Part shown: positions 47,852 through 58,000 of the stretch, one piece after another | Layout of the letters: every line of letters begins with the position of its first letter | Position numbering within the stretch: the first letter of the stretch is position 1 | NCBI GenBank assembly: GCA_016710625.1 | Contig: JADJVK010000002.1 | Location: 186,001 to 250,000 of the forward strand | Length of the DNA stretch: 64,000 bases | Direction: 5' to 3' | From: Saprospiraceae bacterium | Lineage (GTDB): Bacteria > Bacteroidota > Bacteroidia > Chitinophagales > Saprospiraceae | Translations under genes and position numbers: made by a program | Notes under the pieces: generated by a model | The model's database searches: none | What the model was told of the DNA's origin: nothing | The model's input: the letters and a program-made list of their open reading frames with translations, nothing else

Positions 47852-47921
47852 TTTGTTTTATCGTACGATTTACCGTACTTTTGTTCGTATTATTAACCGT
47901 ACGATTTATCGTACTATAATC
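47852..47921 (+). promoter_or_regulatory. Toxin-antitoxin promoter with five 12-bp-phased CGTA operator elements
   Basis: CGTAC/CGTAT starts at 47862, 47874, 47886, 47898 and 47910, exactly 12 bases apart; elements 1 and 4 extend as CGTACGATTTA. The promoter TTTG (47852-47855) and TACTTTTG (47876-47883), spacing 20, lies under the array, whose last element ends nine bases before the antitoxin ATG. A protein bound here would block transcription, as in autoregulated type II toxin-antitoxin systems. Confidence 0.75.
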
Positions 47922-47929
47922 AAATTCAA

Positions 47930-48175
47930 ATGATTACTGCAAATGATTTAAAAGTTAAAGGCGTAAAAGCAATTGAAGAACAATTGGCTAATATTCAAGA
48001 AGTTGGAATATCTGTAAGAGGCAAGGTGAAATATGTGGCAATGACAGTAGAACAGTTTGAAAAAATGAGATTAGCTGAATTGGAATATGCTTACGAACAA
48101 TGCAAAAAAGATATTGCTGAAGGAAGATTTGTTGTTGAAACTGCTGAAGAGCATGTAAATAGACTTTGGAAATAA
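47930..48175 (+). CDS. Antitoxin of a RelE/ParE-type toxin-antitoxin pair
   Basis: 81 residues. MITANDLKVKGVKAIEEQLANIQEVGISVRGKVKYVAMTVEQFEKMR is an N-terminal Phd/YefM-like dimer and DNA-binding domain (a Val-rich strand ending in a M-T-x-E-Q-F-E motif), and the C-terminal LAELEYAYEQCKKDIAEGRFVVETAEEHVNRLWK is the helix that would clasp the toxin. Located right downstream of the 12-bp array, so it is presumably the autorepressor. Its stop (TAA) overlaps the toxin ATG by one base. Confidence 0.82.
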   Translation: MITANDLKVKGVKAIEEQLANIQEVGISVRGKVKYVAMTVEQFEKMRLAELEYAYEQCKKDIAEGRFVVETAEEHVNRLWK

Positions 48176-48451
48176 TGATAAAATTAATAACAACAATCCA
48201 TTATGAAAAAAAATTAATAGTTTTTTCCAAGAAAACAACCAGAGTTGAAAAATAAGTATCATAAAACATTGACTTTATTAGTTTCTAATCCTTATCATCC
48301 ATCCTTACGTTTACATAAACTAAAAGGGGAATTATCTGAGTTTTACTCAATTTCACTCAATATGAAATATCGAATATTATTAGATTTTATCATCGTAGAT
48401 GATAAAATCATTTTGATAGATATTGGAAATCACGATGAGGTATATCAATAA
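48175..48451 (+). CDS. RelE family mRNA-interferase-type toxin, frameshifted
   Basis: Start ATG 48175 overlaps the antitoxin stop. The first frame reads MIKLITTIHYEKKLIVFSKK and stops at 48253; the frame continues one base later as NKYHKTLTLLVSNPYHPSLRLHKLKGELSEFYSISLNMKYRILLDFIIVDDKIILIDIGNHDEVYQ, the standard RelE/YafQ-like body with an H-D-x-V-Y end. Removing one A from the A5 run near 48248 makes 91 residues in one frame, the expected length. Inhibits translation by cutting mRNA at the ribosome in the family. As read, no full toxin is made. Confidence 0.75.
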
Positions 48452-48486
48452 AAAAAGGGAATCAACATTTACTGATTCCCTTTTTA
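48450..48486 (+). terminator. Rho-independent terminator after the toxin gene
   Basis: Inverted repeat AAAAAGGGAATCA / TGATTCCCTTTTT, ending in a T run; it overlaps the toxin stop codon. It can also serve the convergent FKBP gene. Confidence 0.9.
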
Positions 48487-48503
48487 ATTATTTCAATTTA
48501 AAC

Positions 48504-49169
48504 CTATTTAGGTGTAACTTTTATTAATTCCACTTCAAAAATCAAGGTTGTATGTGGTCCGATTTTTGGACCAGCTCCTCTTTCTCCATAAGCTAAATCA
48601 GAAGGTACATATAATTTCCACTTCGAACCAGTTTTCATTAACTGCAAAGCTTCTGTCCATCCTTTTATTACGCCATTAACTGGAAATGAAATGGGTTCTC
48701 CTCTTTGTACAGAGCTATCAAAAACATCGCCATTGATTAAAGTACCGTGATAATGAGTAAGCACTTCATCAGTAGCTTTTGGCATTGGACCATCTCCTTC
48801 TTTTATTACTTCATATTGCAAACCACTTGGTAAAACTTTCACTCCAGGCTTTTTTGCATTAGCAGCCAAAAAAGTTTTTCCTTCAGTTATGTTTTTCTCA
48901 AATTTCTTAGCTTGTTGAGCTTTCATGTAGGTATCTAAGTTCTTGCTAGCATTTTCAGCAGTAACTTTTAATGGATTTCCTTTGAAAACATCGTTTATTG
49001 CATCTTTCAAAACCCCTAGATCTACGATATCCAATCCTTGTGATTTCAAGTTTTGACCTAATAGAACTCCCAAGCTGTAACTAATACTATCCATCGGTTT
49101 TGTATTATTTTGTGCTTGAATTTTAAAAGAAGCCAAGCCGATAATTAAAAAAAATAAGATTTTTTTCAT
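48504..49169 (-). CDS. FKBP-type peptidyl-prolyl cis-trans isomerase, exported (FkpA/Mip-like)
   Basis: 221 residues. Signal peptide MKKILFFLIIGLASFKIQAQ; N-terminal dimer helices (PMDSISYSLGVLLGQNLKSQGLDIV to AKKFEKNITEGKTFLAANAKKPGV) and C-terminal FKBP domain (GLQYEVIKEGDGPMPKATDEVLTHYHGTLINGDVFDSS, GEPISFPVNGVIKGWTEALQLMKTGSKWKLYVPSDLAYGERG). Folding catalyst in the periplasm. Single gene, sharing a terminator with the toxin gene. Confidence 0.95.
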   Translation of the reverse strand: MKKILFFLIIGLASFKIQAQNNTKPMDSISYSLGVLLGQNLKSQGLDIVDLGVLKDAINDVFKGNPLKVTAENASKNLDTYMKAQQAKKFEKNITEGKTFLAANAKKPGVKVLPSGLQYEVIKEGDGPMPKATDEVLTHYHGTLINGDVFDSSVQRGEPISFPVNGVIKGWTEALQLMKTGSKWKLYVPSDLAYGERGAGPKIGPHTTLIFEVELIKVTPK

Positions 49170-49256
49170 CTTTTGATTTTAGATTTATTATAATTTAAAT
49201 AGAATTAAATTGTTGAAACGAAGAAAAACCACTTTTAGTTCGTCCACAACAAAATT

Positions 49257-50627
49257 CTATTGGTGATATTCTGCAAAATATTTGTAGAAATAAGGAATTG
49301 TTTCTATTCCTTTAAAATAATTTACCAAACCATAATGCTCATTTGGAGAGTGTATGGCATCTGAATCTAACCCAAAACCCATTAATACTGTTTTCAATCC
49401 TAATGTTTTTTCAAATAATGCCACAATAGGAATACTTCCACCACCTCTTGTTGGAATTGGACTCTTACCAAAAGTCGTCTCAATTGCTTTCGCAGCAGCT
49501 TTGTAAGCAGCAGAATCTGTTGGTGTTACAACTGGCTCTCCACCATGATGTTCTGTAACTTTTACTTTTACAGATGCAGGTGCAATGCTTTCAAAATGTT
49601 TGGTGAAAAGTTCTGCAATTTCATGAGAAGTTTGATTGGGAACTAACCTCATCGATATTTTTGCAAATGCTTTTGATGGTAAAACGGTTTTAGCACCTTC
49701 CCCAATATATCCTCCCCACATTCCATTTACTTCCAAAGTAGGTCTTATCCCTGTTCTTTCAAGTGTAGTATATCCTTTTTCTCCCCAAATATCATTGATT
49801 TCTAAATCTTTCTTATATTCTTCAATGTCAAAAGGTGTTTTTGCCATAGCTGCTCTATCCTCAGCACTAACTGTTGCCACTGAATCATAAAATCCTTTTA
49901 CAGTTATATGATTATTTTCATCATGTAATGAAGCAATCATTTTTGATAATATAGTCAACGGATTCGCAACTGCACCACCATAAACACCGCTATGTAAATC
50001 CCTGTTTGGTCCAGTAACTTCCACTTCCATATATGCTAAACCTCTCAATCCAACATCAATGGATGGAATGTCCATTGATATCATGGATGTATCAGAAACT
50101 AACACAACATCAGCTTTAAGTTTCTCTTTATTTTGTTCCAAAAATATTCCAAGATTGCTAGAACCCACTTCTTCTTCTCCTTCAATCATGAATTTCACAT
50201 TACAAGCCAATCCGCCATTTTTTATCATCGCCTCAAAAGCTTTAATGTGCATATACACTTGCCCTTTATCATCACAAGCTCCTCTAGCAAAGATTTTACC
50301 ATCTTTAACTACTGGCTCGAATGGTGGGGAATCCCATAAATCCAATGGATCGGCAGGTTGTACATCGTAATGTCCATATACCAAAATGGTTGGTAATGAA
50401 GCATTTATTATTTTTTCTCCATAAACAATTGGATGTCCTTTAGTTGGACAAACTTCAACATTATCTGCTCCTGCCTCCTTGAGTCTATCTCTAATAAACT
50501 CTGCAGTTCGAAGTACATCTGCTTTATAGTTACTATCTGCACTAATAGAAGGAATTCTAAGTACGGCTAATAATTCTTCTAAAAAACGATCTTTATTTTC
50601 TGTAATATAAGACTGAACAGCCTGCAT
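49257..50627 (-). CDS. M20 family dipeptidase (CNDP-like)
   Basis: 456 residues. Di-zinc peptidase: PTILVYGHYDVQPADPLDLWDSPPFEPVVKDGKIFARGACDDKGQVYMHIKAFEA holds the first metal ligands, FMIEGEEEVGSSNLG the Glu pair, and the C-terminal DSDAIHSPNEHYGL the last His. Length and the inserted dimer domain match cytosolic non-specific dipeptidases (CNDP/DapE-like). No signal peptide. Cytoplasmic hydrolysis of dipeptides. Spacing to the FKBP gene (about 87 bases) suggests separate transcripts. Confidence 0.93.
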   Translation of the reverse strand: MQAVQSYITENKDRFLEELLAVLRIPSISADSNYKADVLRTAEFIRDRLKEAGADNVEVCPTKGHPIVYGEKIINASLPTILVYGHYDVQPADPLDLWDSPPFEPVVKDGKIFARGACDDKGQVYMHIKAFEAMIKNGGLACNVKFMIEGEEEVGSSNLGIFLEQNKEKLKADVVLVSDTSMISMDIPSIDVGLRGLAYMEVEVTGPNRDLHSGVYGGAVANPLTILSKMIASLHDENNHITVKGFYDSVATVSAEDRAAMAKTPFDIEEYKKDLEINDIWGEKGYTTLERTGIRPTLEVNGMWGGYIGEGAKTVLPSKAFAKISMRLVPNQTSHEIAELFTKHFESIAPASVKVKVTEHHGGEPVVTPTDSAAYKAAAKAIETTFGKSPIPTRGGGSIPIVALFEKTLGLKTVLMGFGLDSDAIHSPNEHYGLVNYFKGIETIPYFYKYFAEYHQ

Positions 50628-50717
50628 AATATTATTTTTTATTTGGTTGAAAAACGTTGCGAAATTAAGAATTAATTATGAATTTTTGAAGGATACGCTG
50701 TAATGTATTGGATTTAA

Positions 50718-51695
50718 TTAAAAATAAATTGGATGAAATTTAAATACCCCATTTGAATTGTATTCAAGAGTAGGGGATGGAAATTTAATGATATTAAAAA
50801 TATTCAAGAATGTTTTTAGAAATTGACTTTTGGTTTTGATTCTGGATAAATCTACATCGAAGGATAAAAAATATTGACGTTGCCTTTCCAAACTGCTTTT
50901 TACCATGAAATTTTTTCCCTCTTTTTCAAAATTATTACTAAATCCACCATATAAATTTTCTGCTCCAAACCCTACAGCAATATTTAACCAACTAGGCAAC
51001 CAATTTGGTTTATTATTTAAAAAACTGGATGGATTGACGGATAGCCAAGCTGTAGATGCATTATAATCTTTAAAAAAGGTTTGTGAATAACTATTTCCAT
51101 ATAAATCTTGAGCTCTTTCTTTATATGATGTACTAGATTGATGGTCAGTTGAATAGATTAATTCATTCGAATAATTTACTGGTGTGTTAGAATATTTCAA
51201 CCTTATTCGCTGTTCTTTCCAAGTAAGTTGTTGAGCTAAAAACAAACCTGCTCCGATTTCATTGGATATGAAATCAGAAATAGAAAAACCCCAATTAGTA
51301 GAGGTTCCATCCAAATATTCAAGAGAACCTTGATATAATGAAGCCGTTACAAATCCAGCCCAAGCTGCTCTATTATTGCTTACTCCAGCCCATCTATAAC
51401 CATTAGATATCAAATTCGCCTGAAAATATGCAGTGTAAACATGACCAAATTTGTCCATATTTTCCCATTCCCCATAGTCATCAAATAAATGGAAAGAGGA
51501 TCTTGGATATTGGCTGTACCAAACATTGTTTAAACTGATAAAAGCACTAGACGTTATTGCTGTGGATCCAGCTGCAAACAACCAGAATCTTGTTGGCTGG
51601 AAAGTATCCTTTTTTGTCAAAAAACGTTCCATTCGATTTTGGCAATTCAATTGAATTGAAAAAAATAGCAAAATCAAAAATATTGAATGTTTCAA
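50718..51695 (-). CDS. DUF2279 (YfiM-like) putative exported protein
   Basis: 325 residues. TTG start at 51695, five bases after the fucosidase stop; the frame begins with a good signal peptide (MKHSIFLILLFFSIQLNC), and no ATG is present before it. Core WYSQYPRSSFHLFDDYGEWENMDKFGHVYTAYFQANLIS with WAGFVTASLYQGSLEYLDG and WGFSISDFISNEIGAGLFLAQQ is the DUF2279 pattern (a helical membrane-associated domain with conserved D-K-x-x-H). The C-terminal half is rich in beta strands and barrel-like. Function unknown. It follows the second fucosidase in one operon. Confidence 0.82.
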   Translation of the reverse strand: MKHSIFLILLFFSIQLNCQNRMERFLTKKDTFQPTRFWLFAAGSTAITSSAFISLNNVWYSQYPRSSFHLFDDYGEWENMDKFGHVYTAYFQANLISNGYRWAGVSNNRAAWAGFVTASLYQGSLEYLDGTSTNWGFSISDFISNEIGAGLFLAQQLTWKEQRIRLKYSNTPVNYSNELIYSTDHQSSTSYKERAQDLYGNSYSQTFFKDYNASTAWLSVNPSSFLNNKPNWLPSWLNIAVGFGAENLYGGFSNNFEKEGKNFMVKSSLERQRQYFLSFDVDLSRIKTKSQFLKTFLNIFNIIKFPSPTLEYNSNGVFKFHPIYF

Positions 51696-51700
51696 TGTTC

Positions 51701-53068
51701 TTATTTTTTAATCTCGAATGCCCATGCTGTTAAGCTAGGAATATTTTCTGGTGTGAATGTAGGGCAATCTATGATGATTTTTCCGTTTTTGAAACTATAT
51801 TTTATAGGATCGTTGTATCCTAACAGTCTTATGGATGAAGGTTTGAATGTACTTTCTATTTCAATTTTATTATCCCATTTAGTAACAATTAAATATATTG
51901 AATTACCTTTTTCTGTGAAAAAATGATGCTTTTGACTGGATTTTATACCTGATAATAATTTTCTAGAACCATAGATCGCATCCCCATTAATTTTTAACCA
52001 ATCTCCAATTTCTGTTAGTCTTTGTTCCATGATTACTGGAATTCTACCATCTGATGTTGGTCCGATATTTAGTAATAAGTTTCCTCCGTTTGCAACGATT
52101 GTTATTAATGAATGAATTAGTTGTTTGGCTGAACTGTAATCATTTAAATACTCATATCTATTGTAGCCAAAGGATTGACCAATACCTCTACATTCTTCCC
52201 AAGGTCTTTTAGGCGATTTTTCATCGATGTTTCCTAAGCCATACTCTGTAGTATAAAAACTTCCGTGCTTCCCTTTTGTGTTATTGCCCCATCTATCGTT
52301 TATAACAATATTGTCCTTGACTTTTGGGTGGTTGTATAACCAATTTACGATTTCAGTGCTTCTCCAGATAGTGTCGCTTTTTTCCCATTCTCCATCGGGC
52401 CAAAAAAGGTCAGGCTCATAATTATCCACTAATTCCTTTATTTGTGGAATCATGTATTGATCCACATATTTCTTTACATCACTTCTGTAAAGAGGATTGT
52501 ACCATTCATAAATGGAGTAATAAAAGCCCATTTTTAAGCCAGCTTGTTTTACTGATTTTATCAAATCGCCAGCTAAATCTCTATGTGGACCTACATCTTT
52601 TGCATTCCAATTCCACGAAAATTTACTTGGCCACATAGCAAATCCTTCATGATGTTTGGAAGTCAAAACTACATATTTTGCCCCCGATTTTGCAAATACA
52701 TCAGCCCAATGATTTGGTTCGAACAATTCTGCTTTGAATTGAGTTGTGAAATCTTGATATTTAAAGTTTGGACCATAATTTTTCAAATGAAAATCCATGA
52801 ATTCAGGATGGATTTTCAATGATTTGTCGTTAAGCCTTTGCCAGTACCACTCAGAATAACCACTACCAAAACCATCAGCATTTGATTTTGTTGCCCAGGC
52901 AGGCACAGCATAAAGACCCCAGTGAATAAAAATACCAAATTTGGCATCCTCAAACCAACTTGGGGTAACTCTCTTATCTAATTGACTCCAGTCTCCATTT
53001 ACTTGTCCAAATGCTAAAATCGAAAAGAAAAGGTAAAATATTGTTATAAATTGCTTCATAATATTCAT
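51701..53068 (-). CDS. Alpha-L-fucosidase (GH29), secreted
   Basis: 455 residues. Signal peptide about 1-22 (MKQFITIFYLFFSILAFGQ; ATG at 53068 or 53059). Motifs: WFEDAKFGIFIHWGLYAVPAWA, KYVVLTSKHHEGFAMWPSKFSWNWNAKDVGP, GLKMGFYYSIYEWYNPL, the nucleophile Asp225 in PDLFWPDGEWE, and RPWEECRGIGQSFGYNRYE and NGGNLLLNIGPTSDG. The sequence ends with a short C-terminal beta domain. Removes terminal alpha-L-fucose. Upstream neighbour is RgpF (one base gap); downstream is DUF2279. Confidence 0.95.
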   Translation of the reverse strand: MNIMKQFITIFYLFFSILAFGQVNGDWSQLDKRVTPSWFEDAKFGIFIHWGLYAVPAWATKSNADGFGSGYSEWYWQRLNDKSLKIHPEFMDFHLKNYGPNFKYQDFTTQFKAELFEPNHWADVFAKSGAKYVVLTSKHHEGFAMWPSKFSWNWNAKDVGPHRDLAGDLIKSVKQAGLKMGFYYSIYEWYNPLYRSDVKKYVDQYMIPQIKELVDNYEPDLFWPDGEWEKSDTIWRSTEIVNWLYNHPKVKDNIVINDRWGNNTKGKHGSFYTTEYGLGNIDEKSPKRPWEECRGIGQSFGYNRYEYLNDYSSAKQLIHSLITIVANGGNLLLNIGPTSDGRIPVIMEQRLTEIGDWLKINGDAIYGSRKLLSGIKSSQKHHFFTEKGNSIYLIVTKWDNKIEIESTFKPSSIRLLGYNDPIKYSFKNGKIIIDCPTFTPENIPSLTAWAFEIKK

Positions 53069-53069
53069 T

Positions 53070-53978
53070 TTAATTTTGGTTTGGATATTGCTTTGCGATA
53101 ATATTGTAAAGTTCTAAGTTGTTGTTATTGAGGTAATTGAGAATCGAATTTTGAGCTTCTTTATAGTTGGCATCTTTGAAAATAGCACATTTTATAAATG
53201 GCGATTTTCTTTTTAATAATAATAATGCTGCATTTTCAATGGTGTGATTTTGATTTTTTAAATTATAGTCATTTTCAAACTCAGTGTTGTTCACCCATTG
53301 ATTTATTTTAATACTTTTCGAAATTGCTTTTTGAGTAAACCCGACTTCATATTTTTTGATTATTTTCCGCTTATTTTTTAGAAATTTAACTTTTGAAAAG
53401 AAGTCAGTGATGAATTTTATATTATTTGAAGTATTATTTATCCAAAGAAAATAGGATTGCAAATGTGGTTTTCTATGCGATTCATGACTAAAAGTTATTC
53501 CAGATATCTGATTTAAATTGTTTTTAAAATCTTCGAAAATAGGTTCTAAGTCAAATGCTGGAGCAAAGCAGCTATCATTTGCAAAAATAATTGACTTATA
53601 ATTTGATAAAGATTTGTTGAAAAGATGCATCCCGGTCTTCCAAGAGCCAAAATCAAGTCCAATATTCTTTTTTGAAATGATGGAAATGCAGAATGGTTTG
53701 ATTTTTTCTATTTCGATAACTGGCAACTTTTCTACTGTCGAAATGAAAACGATGTTACAATCTAATTCGAAAATTCGTTGTAAGTAGTAAATAACGTAGG
53801 GTTTTATTTCATTTTTTTCATCAAAATGAGCAAAGAACACTATCCTGTCTTTTGGCTGAATATCTATTGATTTCCAATGAGATAGGATACTCTTGTTAAT
53901 TCTTTTTTCATTAATTATTTTTCGAAAAAATGGTATCAAAACTTTAGGTGAAATTATTTTGGTTGAATGAAATCCCAA
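53070..53978 (-). CDS. RgpF-type rhamnan-synthesis-like protein
   Basis: 302 residues at most. Start is uncertain: the reading frame opens with TTG 53978, which overlaps the VOC gene by 25 bases, and no ATG comes before residue 110; a TTG near 53939 is the alternative. Core DRIVFFAHFDEKNEIKPYVIYYLQRIFELDCNIVFISTVE followed by IGLDFGSWKTGMHLF and FANDSCFAPAFDL match the RgpF (PF05045) pattern, proteins involved in rhamnose-glucose polysaccharide assembly. It lies in the minus-strand VOC-RgpF-fucosidase-DUF2279 run. Confidence 0.75.
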   Translation of the reverse strand: MGFHSTKIISPKVLIPFFRKIINEKRINKSILSHWKSIDIQPKDRIVFFAHFDEKNEIKPYVIYYLQRIFELDCNIVFISTVEKLPVIEIEKIKPFCISIISKKNIGLDFGSWKTGMHLFNKSLSNYKSIIFANDSCFAPAFDLEPIFEDFKNNLNQISGITFSHESHRKPHLQSYFLWINNTSNNIKFITDFFSKVKFLKNKRKIIKKYEVGFTQKAISKSIKINQWVNNTEFENDYNLKNQNHTIENAALLLLKRKSPFIKCAIFKDANYKEAQNSILNYLNNNNLELYNIIAKQYPNQN

Positions 53979-54343
53979 AGGTTTCCATATAAATCTTTGA
54001 ATACTGCTACAATCCCATAAGATTCCTCAATTGGATCACGAACAAAATTAATATTTTTCAACTTCATTTGATGATAATCTTCCCAAAAATTGTCAGTTTT
54101 AAGAAAAAGAAAAACCCTACCGCCTGATTGATTTCCGACAAACTTTAATTGATCTTCATTCGATGCTTTTGCTAAAAGTAATTGAATGCCACCTTCTCCA
54201 ACTGGCTTTACGACAACCCATCTTTTCTCTTCAGTCAATTTTGTATCTTCTACTAACTCGAATCCAAGGGATGCTGTGTAATATTTTATGGCAGTATCAT
54301 AATCATCCACCAAAATGGATATTTGAAATATGGATTGATTCAT
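53954..54343 (-). CDS. VOC (glyoxalase/bleomycin-resistance) family protein
   Basis: 129 residues. betaalphabetabetabeta modules: QISILVDDYDTAIKYYTASLGFELVEDTKL, RWVVVKPVGEGGIQLLLAKAS, GRVFLFLKTDNFWEDYHQMKLKNINF and YGIVAVFKDLYGNLWDFIQ. The metal ligands of true glyoxalases are only partly evident, so the substrate is unknown. ATG at 54343; the stop lies inside the next gene's possible start. Confidence 0.88.
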   Translation of the reverse strand: MNQSIFQISILVDDYDTAIKYYTASLGFELVEDTKLTEEKRWVVVKPVGEGGIQLLLAKASNEDQLKFVGNQSGGRVFLFLKTDNFWEDYHQMKLKNINFVRDPIEESYGIVAVFKDLYGNLWDFIQPK

Positions 54344-55032
54344 TTATTATTTTTAAAATTAATATCTCAAATATCGTTTTTTTTAATAAATAAGAGCAAA
54401 TTTCAATCTACATATAACATTTTATTAATATATAATATTTTGTGAAAAATCATTTTAAATAAAATTTATATATCTAATATACAGTTAGTCAATGATATAT
54501 GAATATTTATTTTAACATATTATAAAAAAATATCATATTTTGGCATAGTTATTGTTTTATTAAAAGTATGCGATATTAATACAGATTATATCCTGTGAAC
54601 TATTAAGATTATCATTTTACACGAACATTCAATATTAGTCCAAGAACACATTGTAGTGAACATATAAGAGAGGATACACGAAACGAATGAAAAAATGACT
54701 TACACACAAAATGTCATTTCTTCAATTACTATAGAGATATAGATTACTTTACATGTTAGTTAGTATAGACTGAGATATTACACACAGTACTTCATTCCTG
54801 TTTCAGGAAAGTTTTCTATTGTTATTTATTTTTTTGGGTTAGCTCGAAAGGTTAATTTCTATTTGTATTTCAACCATTTCGATTCATTGCTTCATGATGT
54901 CATGTTGCAACCTAATCTACATATGATTTTTACGATCTTTGGGTGAGTGATCACCTAAGGAAATGGTACTGTTTTGATTATAAATTTAATTTTTTTTAAT
55001 AAACTATCATTTTTTACAAAAACCTAATTCTC
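54344..55032 (+). other. 689-base non-coding leader of the large T9SS protein gene
   Basis: AT-rich sequence without a plausible protein frame. The only structure I noted is a small hairpin, TTCCTG-TTT-CAGGAA, at 54795-54809. No clean TAnnTTTG promoter is visible, so a long 5' leader or a distant promoter is likely. Confidence 0.4.
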
Positions 55033-58000
55033 ATGATTACGTTTAATTCAAATTTAAAATCCCGATTTAATCGGTTTGCATTATTTAGCATTGTCCTTTT
55101 AGCTTTAGGCTTCGGACAAAAAGTAAACGCCCAGTGTACTCTTGCTTGTCAAGGCAGTGTTAACATCTCAATTGATAGAGATTGTATTGACACACTTGAT
55201 TTTTCATTTTTCCTAAAAGGTTTTGTCGATTGTGTTGGACCATTTGATGTTTCAGCAATAAATATGTCGAATAATCAGCCTTTGGCTCTTTATAAAGATG
55301 CTGGTTATGACCAAATAATTGTAACTGGAGCACATGTTGGAAGCAACTTGAAAGTTACAGTAAGAGACAGATCTTCAGGAAATACTTGCTGGAGTTTTGC
55401 AAAAGTTGAAGATAAATTACCACCAATTTTAACAGGTGGTTGTAGAGATACAATATTGTCGTGCAGTAAAGGTATTCCTTCTGCAGCTTCATTATTACCA
55501 GATTTCACAGATTGTAGTTTAGTAACTTGGACATATTTTGATGTTAAAACAGACTACAATTGCTCTGATGAATACAGTTATATGGTTGAAAGAACCTATA
55601 CATTAACAGATGCTTATGGTAGCATTACTACTTGTACTAGAAAGATTTTATTCAAAAGAGAAGCATTTAGATTTGACTTAGTTTCTGATACAGAAGGATT
55701 TCCTAGAGATGCACAAGTTGATTGTATTGTAAACTTTGCTACTGTGCCTTCTTCTGACGGATATAGACATCCTAGCCCGACAGTAACAGGTGCTCCTCGT
55801 ATTGCTGGTGTATCTATGTATCCAAATGGTGCAGGTTTCTGTGAAATGAATTCTACTTTTAGCGATCAAGTTATTCCTATTTGTGGAACGAATGTTTATA
55901 AAATCGTTCGTACATGGACTGTTGCAGACTGGTGTACAGGTGCTGTTTATACAAGAATTCAATTAATAAAAGTTGGAGATTTTGCTTATCCTGTTATTAC
56001 TTGTCCTAAAGATATGACTATCAGTACTACATCAAATACATGTTATGCAAATGTAATTTTACCAGCACCAAATGTAGCTACAAACTGTAATTCATCATTC
56101 GAGGTAGTATTTAGTACTACAAATGGCAATCCATTGAATGGTACTTTAATGAGTTATGCTTTCCCTGATAATAATATAGTGACTAATTTACCAATAGGTG
56201 TTACTACGGTAACATATGTTGCTGAAAATAAATGTAATGGATTAAAAGATACTTGTTCTTATAACATCGTAGTGAGAGACGAAATAGTGCCAACAGTTGT
56301 TTGTGATGAATTAACAAGAGTTGCTTTATCAAATGACGGAACAGCACTAGTTGATGCATATTCATTCGATAATGGTAGCCATGATAACTGTCAAATTTAT
56401 GATTACACAGCTAGAAGATTACAAGGATGTTCAGGTCCTTTGAAAACAGATACTTTGTTAAATCCTTTTTCTAAATTCATCAAATTTACTTGTTGTGATG
56501 TTGGAAAAACATTAATGGTTGAAATGAGAGTGAGAGACGTATCTGGAAATTCAAATAGCTGTATGGTTCAAGTAATTGTTGAAGATAAATTGAATCCAGT
56601 TGTTATTTGTCCGCCAAATGTAACTGTAAATTGTGGAGCATATCCATTTTCAACTTCATCAGGATCAAATACATTTTTTGATACTTACTTTGGAAAAATC
56701 GACACAAAAACAAATAAGAGAGATAGCATTTTTGTAAATGTTGCATATGATGGCACTTCAAATCCAGTTTTTGTTGGTTTCGATGGCAAAGCAACTGATA
56801 ACTGTTCAGTAACTTTGGATCAAGTAATAACAAGAGATTTAAATAATTGTAATGTTGGTACTATCAAAAGAGAATTTACTGCGACAGATAATGGTGGAAG
56901 AAAATCTACTTGTACTCAAGTAATTACAGTTGTAAATGAAAGACCTTTCTATATTGCAGCAGATTCTAAAACATCTACAGGAGATCCTTTCAAAAAGAAT
57001 GACGGTATAGATTCTCATCCAAAAGATGATATCGTATGGCCAGATGATTTTGTTGAGATTACAACTTGTACTTCAAATGGCGAAATAGATACTACAATTT
57101 CTGGAAGACCTAGAGTGAATGACGATGTATGTGCTTTGGTAGCGATGACTTACGAAGATTTAGTTTTACCAATTCAAGCTCCTGCATGTTATAAAATTAT
57201 CAGAAAATGGACGGTAATTGATTGGTGTCAATATAATACTAGTGCTTATTCAGGAATTTGGACTTACAATCAAGTATTGAAAGTTTCTAACTTGACTGCT
57301 CCAACGATCGAAACAGGATGTGTAGATACAACGATTTGCTTATATCCTACAAGTTGTAAACCAACAGCAGCAAGTTTATCAATTACTGCAAAAGATGATT
57401 GTACGCCGATTTCAAATTTGAAATACTCTTGGAAATTAGATTTTAACTACGATGGAACATTTGATTTGGCTGGTACTGGAAGTACAGCGAATTTCAATAC
57501 AACGACAAATAATTATGTGCCTTTCGGTAAACACAGAATCACTTGGTTAGTAGAAGACGGATGTGGAAATTTAACAACTTGTTCAAAATTCGTAACATTA
57601 AAAGATTGTAAGAAACCTTCACCAATATGTTTGAATGGATTATCTGCTGATTTGATGCCTACTTTAGGTATGGTAACGATCGAAGCAATTAAATTTAATC
57701 ATGGTAGTTTTGACAACTGTACTACGAACTTGAAATATAGATTAGCTAGACCTAGTCAATATCCTACGAACAGACCGGATACATTGCCTTTGGCACAGAC
57801 ATTTACTTGTGATGATTTAGGAGCACAAATCGTAGCACTTTGGGTTGGTGATGATGATGGCAACTGGGATTATTGCGAAACATTTATTTGGATACAAAAC
57901 AATATGGGTGCACCATGTAATACTTCAAATACAGCAGCAATTACAGGTACTATCAAAAATGAATCTGGAGAAGATATTGAAAGTGTGAATGTGAAATTGA

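Noticed and set aside
54795..54809. Riboswitch or terminator at the TTCCTG-TTT-CAGGAA hairpin
   Set aside because: A 6-bp stem without T run or conserved core is too small to call either.
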